From NCBI RefSeq assembly GCF_020447225.1, contig NZ_JAJAEO010000189.1:1-64000 (forward strand): DNA of 64,000 bases. The letters are read 5' to 3'. This document shows, in pieces, positions 22,737 to 32,399 of this stretch. A program made the translations under genes and the position numbers. Origin of the DNA: Methylophaga pinxianii (lineage in GTDB: Bacteria; Pseudomonadota; Gammaproteobacteria; Nitrosococcales; Methylophagaceae). Positions within the stretch are counted from its first letter, which is position 1. Every line of letters starts with the position of its first letter. Below the pieces are notes generated by a model, which did not search any database, was not told the DNA's origin, and worked only from the letters and a program-made list of their open reading frames with translations.

Positions 22737-23921
22737 ATGATGATGCACTGGTTATTTTTATTGCTTCCGGTCGCGGCCTTATCAGGTTGGGTGTTGGCCA
22801 AGCAACATTATCAACGTCAGCCAAAAAAACATGCCAAAGCATTTAATCCAGAATATTTTAAAGGGTTGAATTACCTGCTGAATGAACAACCAGATAAGGC
22901 AATTGATGTTTTTATTGGTTTGCTTGAAGTGAACAGCGAGACCGTCGAAACCCATTTAGCGTTAGCCAACCTTTTTCGTCGTCGCGGTGAAACTGAGCGT
23001 GCCATTCGTATTCATCAAAATCTTATTGCACGGCCTAGTCTTCATGGCGAACAACGGTTACAAGCCATGGTCGAGTTAGGGATGGATTATATGCATGCCG
23101 GCGTATTAGACCGGGCAGAACATCTGTTTCTGGAATTGCTTCATCAACCACACCCACATCCGGAAGCGGCAAAACAATTAATGCGCATTTATCAACAAGA
23201 AAAAAAATGGGCGCAGGCCATTGAGATGGGTAAACAGATTGATTCCAGTAAGACCGGTCAGGTCAGACCTTTGATTGCACAGTTTTATTGTGAGTTGGCC
23301 GAACAACAAGTTCACCAAGATCGTCATGAAGCATTTAATATGTTGAAACAAGCCTTGTTACATGATGCCAATTGCGTCCGAGCCAGTCTGTTAGAGGGCA
23401 GACTGTATCTCGCCTTGAAGCAACCTCGTAAAGCTCTGGATGCGTTAAATAATATCGAACAGCAAAATTCCAGATACCTCTCAGAGGCTCTGCCCTATTG
23501 GTATGAGGCTTATCAACAATTAGGTGATTTACCAGCATTACGCGAGCGATTATCACAATTAATTAGCCGGCATCCGAATATGACTTCTGCTCGAATTATG
23601 CTGACACAGATTGTGGCGCAACTTGAAAACACCAAAGCCGCCCAACAATTGCTTTATGAACAACTACATCATCATCCATCTGTTGAAGGTTTACATACCT
23701 TAATCAAACTTGGCGAAAACAATCAGATCGCCCTTATCCCTCTGATTGAGCGTATTACCCGAACCATGGTGGAAAAAGGCGATCGCTATACCTGCAAAAA
23801 CTGTGGTTTTTCAGGTAAAACTTTACACTGGTTATGTCCGGGTTGTTCTCATTGGGGAACAGTTCGTCCGACTGAAATTCATCTTACTGCTTTGGAAAAA
23901 TTATTGGATTCACCTGCATGA
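22737..23921 (+). CDS. lapB: lipopolysaccharide assembly protein B (LapB/YciM)
   Basis: 394 residues. An N-terminal membrane anchor (about 4-21) is followed by repeated TPR units (e.g. KGLNYLLNEQPDKAIDVF, HLALANLFRRRGETERAI). At the C-terminus is a rubredoxin-like zinc site, CKNCGF...WLCPGCSHWG. LapB recruits FtsH to degrade LpxC and so limits lipid A synthesis; it is also heat-shock induced in E. coli. Here the lapAB pair is only about 0.5 kb downstream of rpoH. Confidence 0.95.
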   Translation: MMMHWLFLLLPVAALSGWVLAKQHYQRQPKKHAKAFNPEYFKGLNYLLNEQPDKAIDVFIGLLEVNSETVETHLALANLFRRRGETERAIRIHQNLIARPSLHGEQRLQAMVELGMDYMHAGVLDRAEHLFLELLHQPHPHPEAAKQLMRIYQQEKKWAQAIEMGKQIDSSKTGQVRPLIAQFYCELAEQQVHQDRHEAFNMLKQALLHDANCVRASLLEGRLYLALKQPRKALDALNNIEQQNSRYLSEALPYWYEAYQQLGDLPALRERLSQLISRHPNMTSARIMLTQIVAQLENTKAAQQLLYEQLHHHPSVEGLHTLIKLGENNQIALIPLIERITRTMVEKGDRYTCKNCGFSGKTLHWLCPGCSHWGTVRPTEIHLTALEKLLDSPA

Positions 23922-24268
23922 GTAAAACCGTTATTTATCATAATCCGCGTTGTAGCAAATCACGCGAAACCCTCGCCTTGTTGGAAGGTCAACAACAGGA
24001 TATTGAGATTGTAGAATATCTGCAGTCCCCACCTTCCGTTACAGAACTAACCACGCTATTAAAACAGCTGGGAATGCAACCAAGACAATTGCTACGTACT
24101 AAAGAAGCTTTGTATAAAGAACTGCAACTGAATAATGACAACTTGTCAGATCAACAGTTAATTGAAGCCATGTGTGCCAATCCTAAACTGATAGAGCGAC
24201 CTATCGTGATCAAAAATAATCAAGCCATTATCGGCAGACCACCTGAAGCGGTGTTAGACATACTCTGA
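23918..24268 (+). CDS. arsC: ArsC-family glutaredoxin-dependent reductase
   Basis: 116 residues of the thioredoxin-fold ArsC/Spx family. The redox/arsenate site is HNPRCSKSRE with the catalytic C12, and RPIVIKNNQAIIGRPPE carries the expected C-terminal arginine and GRPPE motif. In the classic enzyme, glutathione and glutaredoxin reduce arsenate to arsenite. No arsB or acr3 is nearby, so a general YfgD-like role is equally possible. It overlaps lapB by 4 bp. Confidence 0.85.
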   Translation: MSKTVIYHNPRCSKSRETLALLEGQQQDIEIVEYLQSPPSVTELTTLLKQLGMQPRQLLRTKEALYKELQLNNDNLSDQQLIEAMCANPKLIERPIVIKNNQAIIGRPPEAVLDIL

Positions 24269-25233
<965 letters not shown>

Positions 25234-25247
25234 GCATTAATTAATGC
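25234..25247. repeat. 14-bp perfect palindrome GCATTAATTAATGC
   Basis: A perfect AT-rich palindrome starting one base after the DUF2069 stop and ending 33 bp before the small flagellar-like gene. Its size and place would fit an operator, but no regulator can be named from it. Confidence 0.4.
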
Positions 25248-25280
25248 TGAAATACACTTTAATATTTATCGGAGTTCGTC

Positions 25281-25505
25281 GTGAGTAGCATTCCAGCCAT
25301 ACAATCTGCATATCAAGGCATCCAAAGTGGTATGCAAAGCATGAACAAAAATGCTTTTGCTGTGGCAAGTGAGTCGACCAAAGGTGGTGATTTCGTCACT
25401 CCAATGGTTAATATGAACAGCGATAAACTTCAGGTTCAAGCTTCCGCAAAAGCCTTGCAAATCAGTTCAGACACGCTGGGCTCTTTGCTCGATATCAAAG
25501 TCTAA
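25281..25505 (+). CDS. small orphan protein resembling the C-terminus of flagellar rod/hook proteins
   Basis: 74 residues from a GTG start with GGAG at good spacing. An N-terminal segment SIPAIQSAYQGIQSGMQSMN and a C-terminal segment ALQISSDTLGSLLDIKV flank a short linker. This pattern, two amphipathic helices ending in LxxLLDIxV, resembles the fused ends of FlgC/FlgE-type axial proteins with the middle removed. Similar mini-proteins occur in other gammaproteobacteria under flagellar names. No flagellar gene is nearby. Function unknown. Confidence 0.72.
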   Translation: MSSIPAIQSAYQGIQSGMQSMNKNAFAVASESTKGGDFVTPMVNMNSDKLQVQASAKALQISSDTLGSLLDIKV

Positions 25506-25594
25506 AGCGTTTTTCCTCGCGATTTCTTGTAATACTGGCAAAAAAAATACTTTTGACGCTACACTATAGTCGTTACTGACTACGAAGACCTATT

Positions 25595-26398
25595 TTGAGT
25601 TTACCTCCATACGTTGCACTCAACGAAAATATCATCCGCGAAACGCTCAATCCTGAAATACTTCATCAGCTTGATAGCCTTCAGGTTTTTACTGAGGTGA
25701 CATCAACTAATGATATTCTCTGGCAAAAAGCCCAAAATGGCATAACTGGAACAGCTATATGCCTGGCTGAAATGCAAACGGCTGGCCGTGGCCGCCGTGG
25801 AAGTCAATGGATGTCTCCCGCCAGTGGCAATATTTATTTGTCAATCATGCGTTCATTAAACTCAGAATCTGTACGTAATGGTTTAAGCATTGCTATTGGC
25901 ATCGCCTTAATTAATACTCTTCAAGAAGAAGGTGTAGAAGGCTTGCAGTTGAAATGGCCAAATGATGTATTACATAACCGGCGTAAACTTGCAGGAATTC
26001 TTGTAGAATCTCGTTACGGAAGTCAAAACTACGTTACCGTTGGCATTGGCTTGAACCTCTCACTACCGGACAATTTACATACTGCCATCCCTCAGCCCAT
26101 CATCAGTCTGGAGCAACTTTGTGATCCGCTCCCCTGTCGCAATCGGCTGGCAGCAAAAATAATTCAAAATATGATTGAAACCCTAGAACTCTTTTCTCAT
26201 CGTGGCCTTAGCGACTTTTTGCCTCTATGGCCACAATACGATGCCTTGCATAATCAAGCCATCAATATCATCAGCGAAAACGGCCAATTTACCGCACTCG
26301 CTTGTGGTATCAACGAACAAGGTGAATTACGGTACATGCGTGACCAGCAAGTAGCATACTTATCCAACAGCCACCTCAGTATCAGGTTTGCCTCATGA
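25595..26398 (+). CDS. birA: biotin--[acetyl-CoA-carboxylase] ligase, monofunctional
   Basis: 267 residues. The biotin/ATP loop is GRGRRGSQW, KWPNDVLHNRRKLAGILVE is the catalytic core, and a C-terminal SH3-like domain is present. It attaches biotin to AccB. The E. coli-type N-terminal helix-turn-helix (about 60 residues) is absent: the TTG start reads SLPPYVAL, which aligns with SLPEPIQL just after that domain in E. coli BirA. A stop codon six codons upstream excludes extension. So it should not repress bio genes. It overlaps coaX by 4 bp. Confidence 0.9.
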   Translation: MSLPPYVALNENIIRETLNPEILHQLDSLQVFTEVTSTNDILWQKAQNGITGTAICLAEMQTAGRGRRGSQWMSPASGNIYLSIMRSLNSESVRNGLSIAIGIALINTLQEEGVEGLQLKWPNDVLHNRRKLAGILVESRYGSQNYVTVGIGLNLSLPDNLHTAIPQPIISLEQLCDPLPCRNRLAAKIIQNMIETLELFSHRGLSDFLPLWPQYDALHNQAINIISENGQFTALACGINEQGELRYMRDQQVAYLSNSHLSIRFAS

Positions 26399-27240
26399 TC
26401 TTATTAGTCGATATTGGAAACAGTCAGATTAAATGGGCCACGATACAGTCTAAGGTATTGGCTGAATCCCAACACTTCTCCAGACCCAAAACGGGTGTAA
26501 AAGCGGCTTTGAATAAAGCGTGGAAGCCCCTTGACGGCATTGAAGCTGTGTTTGTCAGCAATGTTGCGGGTGATAAAGTGGCTACCCAGCTAAGTGAATG
26601 GGTGGAAAAACAATGGAAACTGACTCCCATCTTCGTACAAAGCGAAAAAAGAAGATTTGGTGTTACAAATGCCTATGAACAGCCCGAAACACTGGGAGTG
26701 GATCGCTGGTTAGCTATAGTCGCTGGCCGCCAACATGCAAGACAAGTCACCTGTATTATTGATTGTGGAACGGCTATCACGGTCGATATCGTCACTGAAA
26801 AAGGACAACATCAGGGTGGTTTGATTGTGCCCGGGTTATCGCTGATGAAACAAATGCTCACGGATAACACCGATGCTTTAAGCAATGTCGCACAGGAAAG
26901 TGAATTTAATTTATTAGCGACCAACACACATAGCGCTGTTCAAGCAGGCACTTTGTATATGGTGACCGCCACTCTGGAAAACCTTATCAACGATCTGCAA
27001 CAAAACTTTAAAGATGAAATTCGATTTTTGATTACGGGTGGCGACGCAGAAGAGTTAATTCCATTACTGCCACAGCCACTACTTCACGAGCCTGATCTTG
27101 TACTCAAAGGATTAGCGCAATACGCCAGACAAAATAATCAACGTCATAAAAATAAAACGATAAACCACACCGAAGACGAATCTTCCGCAGATGAAGACGG
27201 TGTTAAAGAATCATCAACATTGCCAGAAAACACGAACTGA
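26395..27240 (+). CDS. coaX: type III pantothenate kinase
   Basis: 281 residues. The ASKHA-fold start LLVDIGNSQIKWA, the GVDRWLAIVAGR loop and the CIIDCGTAITVDIV phosphate motif identify CoaX. It phosphorylates pantothenate as the first CoA step and is insensitive to CoA feedback. The last ~30 residues (after HKNKTINH) form an acidic, low-complexity tail absent from typical members. Translationally coupled to birA, a common pair. Confidence 0.95.
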   Translation: MILLVDIGNSQIKWATIQSKVLAESQHFSRPKTGVKAALNKAWKPLDGIEAVFVSNVAGDKVATQLSEWVEKQWKLTPIFVQSEKRRFGVTNAYEQPETLGVDRWLAIVAGRQHARQVTCIIDCGTAITVDIVTEKGQHQGGLIVPGLSLMKQMLTDNTDALSNVAQESEFNLLATNTHSAVQAGTLYMVTATLENLINDLQQNFKDEIRFLITGGDAEELIPLLPQPLLHEPDLVLKGLAQYARQNNQRHKNKTINHTEDESSADEDGVKESSTLPENTN

Positions 27241-27262
27241 GATAAGCTTTCGCCCCCTTATA

Positions 27263-27353
27263 GGAGAACTGGCCGAGTGGTTGAAGGCGCACGCCTGGAA
27301 AGTGTGTATAGGTTAATAGCCTATCGAGGGTTCGAATCCCTCGTTCTCCGCCA
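27263..27353 (+). tRNA. tRNA-Ser(GGA)
   Basis: The acceptor stem GGAGAAC pairs with GTTCTCC, with discriminator G and encoded CCA (27351-27353). The anticodon loop CTGGAAA puts anticodon GGA at 27297-27299 on a five-pair stem. A long variable arm (TATAGG...CCTATC) marks a class II tRNA, and GGTTCGAATCC is the T arm. Single gene, 22 bp after coaX. Confidence 0.97.
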
Positions 27354-27590
27354 ATTTAACCGGTCGACAAAATCCAGTTAGCCTTCTAATTTATCTGGTA
27401 ATTCCCTTTTTATATTGCTACTGCTGTTGTCAATCAACCGCCAGCCAAAGCGTAATTGCTTTCATATGTATTCTTGACGACATCGAACACTGGAAATCGT
27501 CCAGAGCATAGATGACGATTTAAATTTCTCCGTTTTTATTCCCCGAATGCATGGCACTAAAAGCAAAAAAAGCATAGAATAGCCAACTCT
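27354..27590. other. intergenic stretch between tRNA-Ser and SRP RNA
   Basis: About 240 bp without a convincing gene. TAGAAT at 27575-27580 could be the -10 box of the SRP RNA promoter, 11-13 bases before its 5' end; a good -35 was not found. Short hydrophobic frames occur but have no start or ribosome-binding site. Confidence 0.4.
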
Positions 27591-27704
27591 ATGGTGGCCC
27601 AGCCGGTCTCCTCGCGACGATATGTTGGTTACCACGTCAGGCCCGGAAGGGAGCAGCGCAGCCATCGGACTCGGGCGCCGAGATTGGGCTGGTTTGGGTC
27701 ACCA
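27591..27704 (+). ncRNA. ffs: signal recognition particle 4.5S RNA
   Basis: About 113 nt hairpin RNA. The conserved Ffh-binding domain is present as GTCAGGCCCGGAAGGGAGCAGC, i.e. the GTCAGG...CCGGAAGG...AGCAGC core at about 27636-27658. The ends pair (GGTGGCCCAGCC with GGGCTGG...CACC) to close a single rod, as in E. coli 4.5S RNA. It lies immediately before dnaX; the order scr-dnaX-yaaK-recR is also found in Bacillus, so this linkage is ancient. Confidence 0.95.
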
Positions 27705-27738
27705 CCCTTATGACCACATTGGGTATCTGACAAGCTGC

Positions 27739-29529
27739 ATGAGTTATCTGGTACTAGCCCGCAAGTGGCGCCCCAAAAAATTTGCCGAAGTTGTCGGCCA
27801 GCAGCACGTATTACGTGCGCTGATCAATGGTCTTGATCAAAATCGTCTGCATCATGCATTTTTATTTGCCGGTACCCGCGGGGTCGGTAAAACCACTCTA
27901 GCCCGAATCTTTGCCAAATCGCTTAATTGTGAACAAGGAATCAGCTCTACTCCCTGTGGCGAATGTAATAGTTGTATTGAAGTTGACAATGGTCGTTTTG
28001 TTGACTTGATTGAAGTGGATGCCGCGTCGCGCACCAAGGTCGATGATACCCGTGAGCTGCTGGATAATGTTCAGTATGCGCCCAGTCGTGGGCGCTACAA
28101 AGTCTACTTGATCGACGAAGTTCATATGCTGTCTACCAGCAGTTTTAATGCATTATTAAAAACGTTGGAAGAACCCCCTCCCCACGTCAAATTCCTGTTT
28201 GCGACAACTGATCCGCAAAAATTACCGGTCACTATTTTATCGCGTTGTTTGCAATTTAACTTGCGTCGTCTCGATATCAAACAAATCGCCGAACATCTGG
28301 CGTTTATTCTTCAGCAGGAAAACATTGATTTTGAAGCCGAGGCTTTACATCAAATTGCTTTTGCGGCTGATGGCAGTATGCGTGATGCATTGAGTTTACT
28401 GGATCAAGCCATTGCCTTTGCTGGTGGAACAGTCTCTGCAGAAATTGTCAGTCAGATGCTCGGGAGCGTTTCACAGCAACAGCTGATGCAATTACTCGAA
28501 GCATTTGCGAATAAGGATGCCAAAGCGTTACTTGCTCATACCGATGAACTGGCATCATTGGGCCGTGATTTTGTGGTTGTGTTAGACGGTTTAATGACCA
28601 GTCTGCAGCGCATTGCGACCCTTCAATTAGTCGCTGATACTGAGCCACTCGATCAACAGGATGATGCGGCACTAGAGCAATTCGCTAGCGTATTCAGTGC
28701 AGAAACCGTTCAACTGCTTTATCAGATTGCACTGCATGGTAAACGTGATATGCCTTATGCAGCAGATCCCCGAAGCGGTTTCGAGATGACATTGTTGCGG
28801 ATGTTGAGTTTTCAGCCCCAAGTGGCTAATACAAATGTGGGACAGCCCCCCGTAAAAAAGTCGCAAGCTGATACGCCATCGGTGCCGGTTTCGGCACCTG
28901 TAAATGCATCAATACAACCCGATATAAATGATTCAGTTACTGAAACGACAACTGTTCATTATTCTACTGCCGTCGCACCAACAGAAACCCCAGACCAAGC
29001 CCCAATAGCCTCTCCAGCTATCGATATTAAAGAACCAACCATTGAACCTAAAACCGATTCGGTGGTTAAATCTGACTCACGGGCTCAATCAACAGAAACC
29101 GTTGATTTATCTGTATCTAGTGAAGCAGAACAGTTGGCCGGTTTGACAACTGCGAACTGGACAGCTTTGATTGCGCAATTAAAACTTTCTGCTTTTGCCA
29201 GACAGCTGGCGGACCACTGTGCATTTATCCGCGCCGATAAACATAAAATCTATCTCTCAGTCGCCCCTGAATTACAGCACCTCGCAAATGATAAATCGGT
29301 AGCCAAGTTAGAAACGGCCGTGAGTAAACAGCTACAGTTTGAAGTCACATTAGTGTTTGTTGAAGCATCGGATACGGAAAATGTCCCTACCCTGGCTGCT
29401 GAACGTGCACAACAAGCCGCAGAGCTTCAGCAAAATGCAGTTGATGCCATTCACAATGATCCCGTTGTGGAACAGATCAAAAATGCATTTAATGCCCGTA
29501 TAATCGACACAACAATTAAACCCCTATAA
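27739..29529 (+). CDS. dnaX: DNA polymerase III tau (and probably gamma) subunit
   Basis: 596 residues. P-loop GTRGVGKTT at 45-53, zinc cysteines C64, C73, C76 and C79, and DEVH at 126-129. Domains I-III end near residue 370; a variable linker follows, then the tau C-terminal domain that binds polymerase and helicase. The frame is open upstream through the SRP RNA, but [15 protein letters not shown] at 27739 is the family start. Codons 372-374 form an E. coli-like slippery site that would give a 377-residue gamma. Heads a dnaX-ybaB-recR run. Confidence 0.96.
   Translation: MSYLVLARKWRPKKFAEVVGQQHVLRALINGLDQNRLHHAFLFAGTRGVGKTTLARIFAKSLNCEQGISSTPCGECNSCIEVDNGRFVDLIEVDAASRTKVDDTRELLDNVQYAPSRGRYKVYLIDEVHMLSTSSFNALLKTLEEPPPHVKFLFATTDPQKLPVTILSRCLQFNLRRLDIKQIAEHLAFILQQENIDFEAEALHQIAFAADGSMRDALSLLDQAIAFAGGTVSAEIVSQMLGSVSQQQLMQLLEAFANKDAKALLAHTDELASLGRDFVVVLDGLMTSLQRIATLQLVADTEPLDQQDDAALEQFASVFSAETVQLLYQIALHGKRDMPYAADPRSGFEMTLLRMLSFQPQVANTNVGQPPVKKSQADTPSVPVSAPVNASIQPDINDSVTETTTVHYSTAVAPTETPDQAPIASPAIDIKEPTIEPKTDSVVKSDSRAQSTETVDLSVSSEAEQLAGLTTANWTALIAQLKLSAFARQLADHCAFIRADKHKIYLSVAPELQHLANDKSVAKLETAVSKQLQFEVTLVFVEASDTENVPTLAAERAQQAAELQQNAVDAIHNDPVVEQIKNAFNARIIDTTIKPL
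28837..28898 (+). promoter_or_regulatory. programmed -1 frameshift signal in dnaX
   Basis: The heptamer A AAA AAG (28854-28860) is in the correct phase (GTA AAA AAG). GTGGGA (28837-28842) lies 11 bases upstream, like the Shine-Dalgarno stimulator of E. coli dnaX. After a -1 slip the reading is GTC GCA AGC TGA, stopping at 28869-28871. A perfect 7-bp hairpin GGTGCCG/CGGCACC lies at 28881-28898. The 20-base gap to this stem is longer than the usual 5-8. Confidence 0.75.
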
Positions 29530-29546
29530 CTTTAAAAGGATCTCCT

Positions 29547-29855
29547 ATGAAAGGTGGATTAGGTAATCTGATGAAACAGGCCCAGCAAATGCAGGCCAAT
29601 ATGCAAAAGGCGCAGGAAGAATTGGCCAATGTTGAAGTAACTGGCCAAGCGGGCGGTGGCATGGTGCAAATTACTATGACCGGTAAACATGATGTCAAAC
29701 GCGTCAGCATTGAAGACAGCCTGTTTCAGGATGATAAAGATATGCTTGAAGATCTTATTGCGGCAGCGGTCAACGATGCTGTAAGACAAGTGGAAAAAAC
29801 CACTCAGGAGCGTATGGCTGGCATGATGCCTCCTGGTATGAAGTTGCCGTTTTAG
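29547..29855 (+). CDS. ybaB: YbaB/EbfC family nucleoid-associated protein
   Basis: 102 residues. Starts [22 protein letters not shown], the family's long N-terminal helix, then [23 protein letters not shown], the conserved beta sheet. It forms a tweezer-shaped dimer that binds DNA. It lies between dnaX and recR, as in most bacteria, with GGATCTCCT-type ribosome-binding sequence before the ATG. Confidence 0.95.
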   Translation: MKGGLGNLMKQAQQMQANMQKAQEELANVEVTGQAGGGMVQITMTGKHDVKRVSIEDSLFQDDKDMLEDLIAAAVNDAVRQVEKTTQERMAGMMPPGMKLPF

Positions 29856-29863
29856 TTCTGAAT

Positions 29864-30463
29864 ATGGCGACTCTCGGACCCAGTATTGATCAATTGATCC
29901 AGGCTCTACGCTGTTTACCTGGCGTGGGGCCAAAATCAGCACAACGGATGACGTTTCATTTGCTGGAACGTGATCGTGGTGGTGGTGAACATCTTGCTGA
30001 AATGCTCAGCAAAGCTCTGGCAAATGTAAAACACTGCCAACGTTGCCGCATTTTGAGTGAGGATGACATCTGCAGTCGTTGTAATGACAGTTCACGTCGA
30101 CAAGATCAGTTGTGTATTGTTGAGATGCCAAGTGATGTGATTGCGATTGAACAGGCGACGCATTACCAAGGTCAGTACTTTGTGTTGACCGGTCATTTAT
30201 CTCCATTGGATGGGATTGGTCCTGAGGCGTTAGGCATTCCTGATCTTATTGAGCGTTTTGATCAAAAAACGATCACCGAAGTCATTTTGGCCACCAACCC
30301 AACGGTTGAAGGACAGGCGACAGCACACTACATCAGTGAGTTAGCCCGTGCCAGAGAGATCCACGTTACCCGTTTGGCACATGGTATTCCATTGGGGGGT
30401 GAACTTGAGTATGTTGACAGTGGTACACTGTCTCATGCATTTTCAGGACGAGAAACCTATTAA
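29864..30463 (+). CDS. recR: recombination mediator RecR
   Basis: 199 residues. Helix-hairpin-helix [12 protein letters not shown] near the N-terminus, zinc cysteines CQRCRIL...DICSRC, then a Toprim domain ([14 protein letters not shown]...[13 protein letters not shown]). It loads RecA on gapped DNA with RecO and RecF. It starts 8 bp after ybaB. Confidence 0.97.
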   Translation: MATLGPSIDQLIQALRCLPGVGPKSAQRMTFHLLERDRGGGEHLAEMLSKALANVKHCQRCRILSEDDICSRCNDSSRRQDQLCIVEMPSDVIAIEQATHYQGQYFVLTGHLSPLDGIGPEALGIPDLIERFDQKTITEVILATNPTVEGQATAHYISELARAREIHVTRLAHGIPLGGELEYVDSGTLSHAFSGRETY

Positions 30464-30492
30464 CCGATCGTAATTATTAAGAGCAGCTCTAG

Positions 30493-31671
30493 ATGACGGA
30501 AATCAACTTGGCATACGACTCATTAAAACATTTTAACGGTCTCATTCACCGTCAGCCGCTGTTTATTTCTAAAAAACTTGATGTTGACAGTTACCATCTG
30601 ACTTTTCTTGATAGCAATGGCAACTCACTTGATGAAAATACGCCGGTTCCCGAATTTTTGCCGCAGCTTTCAGATATTCTGCAAGCGATAAATCATAATC
30701 AAAAAACCCTGTTGACCGTACCAGCTTCGTGGCAACAAGTGCTCTTTGATTATGCCATGCCCCGAATTGATTTAATTATTGAAGCTAATGATAAAGCTGT
30801 ATTCAAATCAGCAATGCCCCATGTCAGTTATGCAGTAAACGCCAAAAATAAAACCGGTAAAAGCCGAACATTGTTAATTGATCTGAACGCTTTCTCAGAG
30901 GAAGAAATATCGGAACAATTACCCAAATGGCGTCAACAACACGAAGTTTTGTGTGCGCTAAACGTTAATGCAGCGAACCAATTCAGTTTATGCCAGCTCC
31001 ACGAGATAGATTTAATGCAGGGGTTCTTCTATACCCTGCCAGATACGAGTGTTGACAAAAAAATCGCACCAGCAGCGCAAACCTTGATGGAACTGTTGGT
31101 TAAATTGCAAGACCCAGAGGTTGAAGTTGATGAGCTGGCTGAGATTATCAATCAGGATGTGGCTCTCAGTTACAAGCTGCTACGCTTAATCAATTCAGCT
31201 TTTTTTGGTTTGCCTCGCGAAGTTGGCAGTACCCGTCAGGCTATTGTGATGCTGGGACAAAACAAAATTAAAACCTGGGCTAGCCTGCTTTGTCTGTCCG
31301 GCCTCGATAATAAACCTAATGAGTTACGCACTACTGCGATGATAAGAGGTCGTATGTGTGAATTGTTAGCAAAATATTATAAAGGTCATGCCGATGTGTT
31401 TTTTGCTGCTGGTCTGTTTTCCACACTTGATGCATTGATGGATAAACCGCTTGAAGTGCTGCTCCAGGATTTACCATTAAGTGAAGAGCTGCATTCAGCG
31501 TTGTTGCATAAAGAAGGTCCAGCAGGTAATGCGCTTGAGCAAGTGTTGAATTATGAGCGTGGAAACTGGTCTGCCATCGATTATTCTGCAGTCAGTGCTG
31601 ATGCACTCTTAGCGGCCTACCTGGATGCACTTTTCTGGGCAAAAGAGCTTAACTTACAGTTAAACGATTAA
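30493..31671 (+). CDS. HDOD domain protein with degenerate EAL-like N-terminus
   Basis: 392 residues. The C-terminal half is an HDOD domain (DELAEIINQDVALSYKLLRLINS, then GQNKIKTWASLLCLSGL). The N-terminal ~190 residues resemble an EAL fold: HRQPLFISKKLDVDSYHL stands where EAL proteins have RQPI...YELL, and LMQGFFYTLP matches the usual LQGFxFxxP. The catalytic EAL glutamate and metal ligands are not seen, so it should not hydrolyse cyclic-di-GMP. YuxH-like proteins of this type act in signalling; its partner is unknown. Confidence 0.8.
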   Translation: MTEINLAYDSLKHFNGLIHRQPLFISKKLDVDSYHLTFLDSNGNSLDENTPVPEFLPQLSDILQAINHNQKTLLTVPASWQQVLFDYAMPRIDLIIEANDKAVFKSAMPHVSYAVNAKNKTGKSRTLLIDLNAFSEEEISEQLPKWRQQHEVLCALNVNAANQFSLCQLHEIDLMQGFFYTLPDTSVDKKIAPAAQTLMELLVKLQDPEVEVDELAEIINQDVALSYKLLRLINSAFFGLPREVGSTRQAIVMLGQNKIKTWASLLCLSGLDNKPNELRTTAMIRGRMCELLAKYYKGHADVFFAAGLFSTLDALMDKPLEVLLQDLPLSEELHSALLHKEGPAGNALEQVLNYERGNWSAIDYSAVSADALLAAYLDALFWAKELNLQLND

Positions 31672-31673
31672 GT

Positions 31674-32399
31674 ATGGCGATTAGCTGGTTAGGTGCAGCT
31701 GCGGATAGTCCATTTCCACCAGTTGAACACGCCACCTCTCACGGCTTACTGGCAGCTGGAGGTGATTTAACTGTGACGCGTTTATTGAATGCTTATCGTC
31801 AAGGAATTTTTCCTTGGTTCAATGCTTATGATCCAATTTTATGGTGGAGCCCAAACCCGCGAATGGTGTTTCACACTGATAATCTCCATATCAGTAAAAG
31901 CCTAAAAAAAGCATTAAAACAAAAACCTTTCAGTATTACCTTTGACCAGGATTTTATCGGCGTCATGCACGCTTGCGCCGCACCTCGATTAGCTAAAATG
32001 CCTGCCGAACAACATGAAACATGGATTCATAATGAAATGATATCGGCTTATTCCGAGTTACATCACGGCGGATACGCGCATAGTGTTGAATGTTGGCAAC
32101 AAGGCCAACTGGTGGGAGGCGTTTATGGTGTAGCCATTGGCAGGATGTTTTTTGGTGAGTCTATGTTCAGCTTTAAAACCAATGCATCAAAAATTGCCCT
32201 GGTGGCACTCGCCGAACAACTCAATCAATGGGGATATCCATTAATTGATTGCCAGGTTTACTCAGAACATCTTTCACGACTTGGTGCCGTTACCTTGCCA
32301 AGAGAAACATTCGTTCAGCAGGTGCAAAAATTATGTTCTTTACCAGGCCAATCCGGCAACTGGCAAACCAGCGCACTACCTTTTGCTTATGAGCCTTGA
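31674..32399 (+). CDS. aat: leucyl/phenylalanyl-tRNA--protein transferase
   Basis: 241 residues. FPPVEHATSHGLLAAGGDLTVTRLLNAYRQGIFPWF (in parts: GLLAAGGDL, AYRQGIFPW) and PILWWSPNPRMVF are family signatures, and GESMFS follows. It adds Leu or Phe to proteins with N-terminal Lys or Arg, making them N-degron substrates of ClpS/ClpAP. It overlaps the next gene by 11 bp. Confidence 0.96.
   Translation: MAISWLGAAADSPFPPVEHATSHGLLAAGGDLTVTRLLNAYRQGIFPWFNAYDPILWWSPNPRMVFHTDNLHISKSLKKALKQKPFSITFDQDFIGVMHACAAPRLAKMPAEQHETWIHNEMISAYSELHHGGYAHSVECWQQGQLVGGVYGVAIGRMFFGESMFSFKTNASKIALVALAEQLNQWGYPLIDCQVYSEHLSRLGAVTLPRETFVQQVQKLCSLPGQSGNWQTSALPFAYEP

Noticed and set aside
27622-27738. In-frame extension of dnaX through the SRP RNA
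   Set aside because: The 39 extra codons are the SRP RNA itself (conserved Ffh-binding core), and the DnaX family starts at [10 protein letters not shown].
32245-32388. 48-residue N-terminal extension of bpt inside aat
   Set aside because: The family begins with the segment at 32389, and the extension is out of frame over aat coding sequence.
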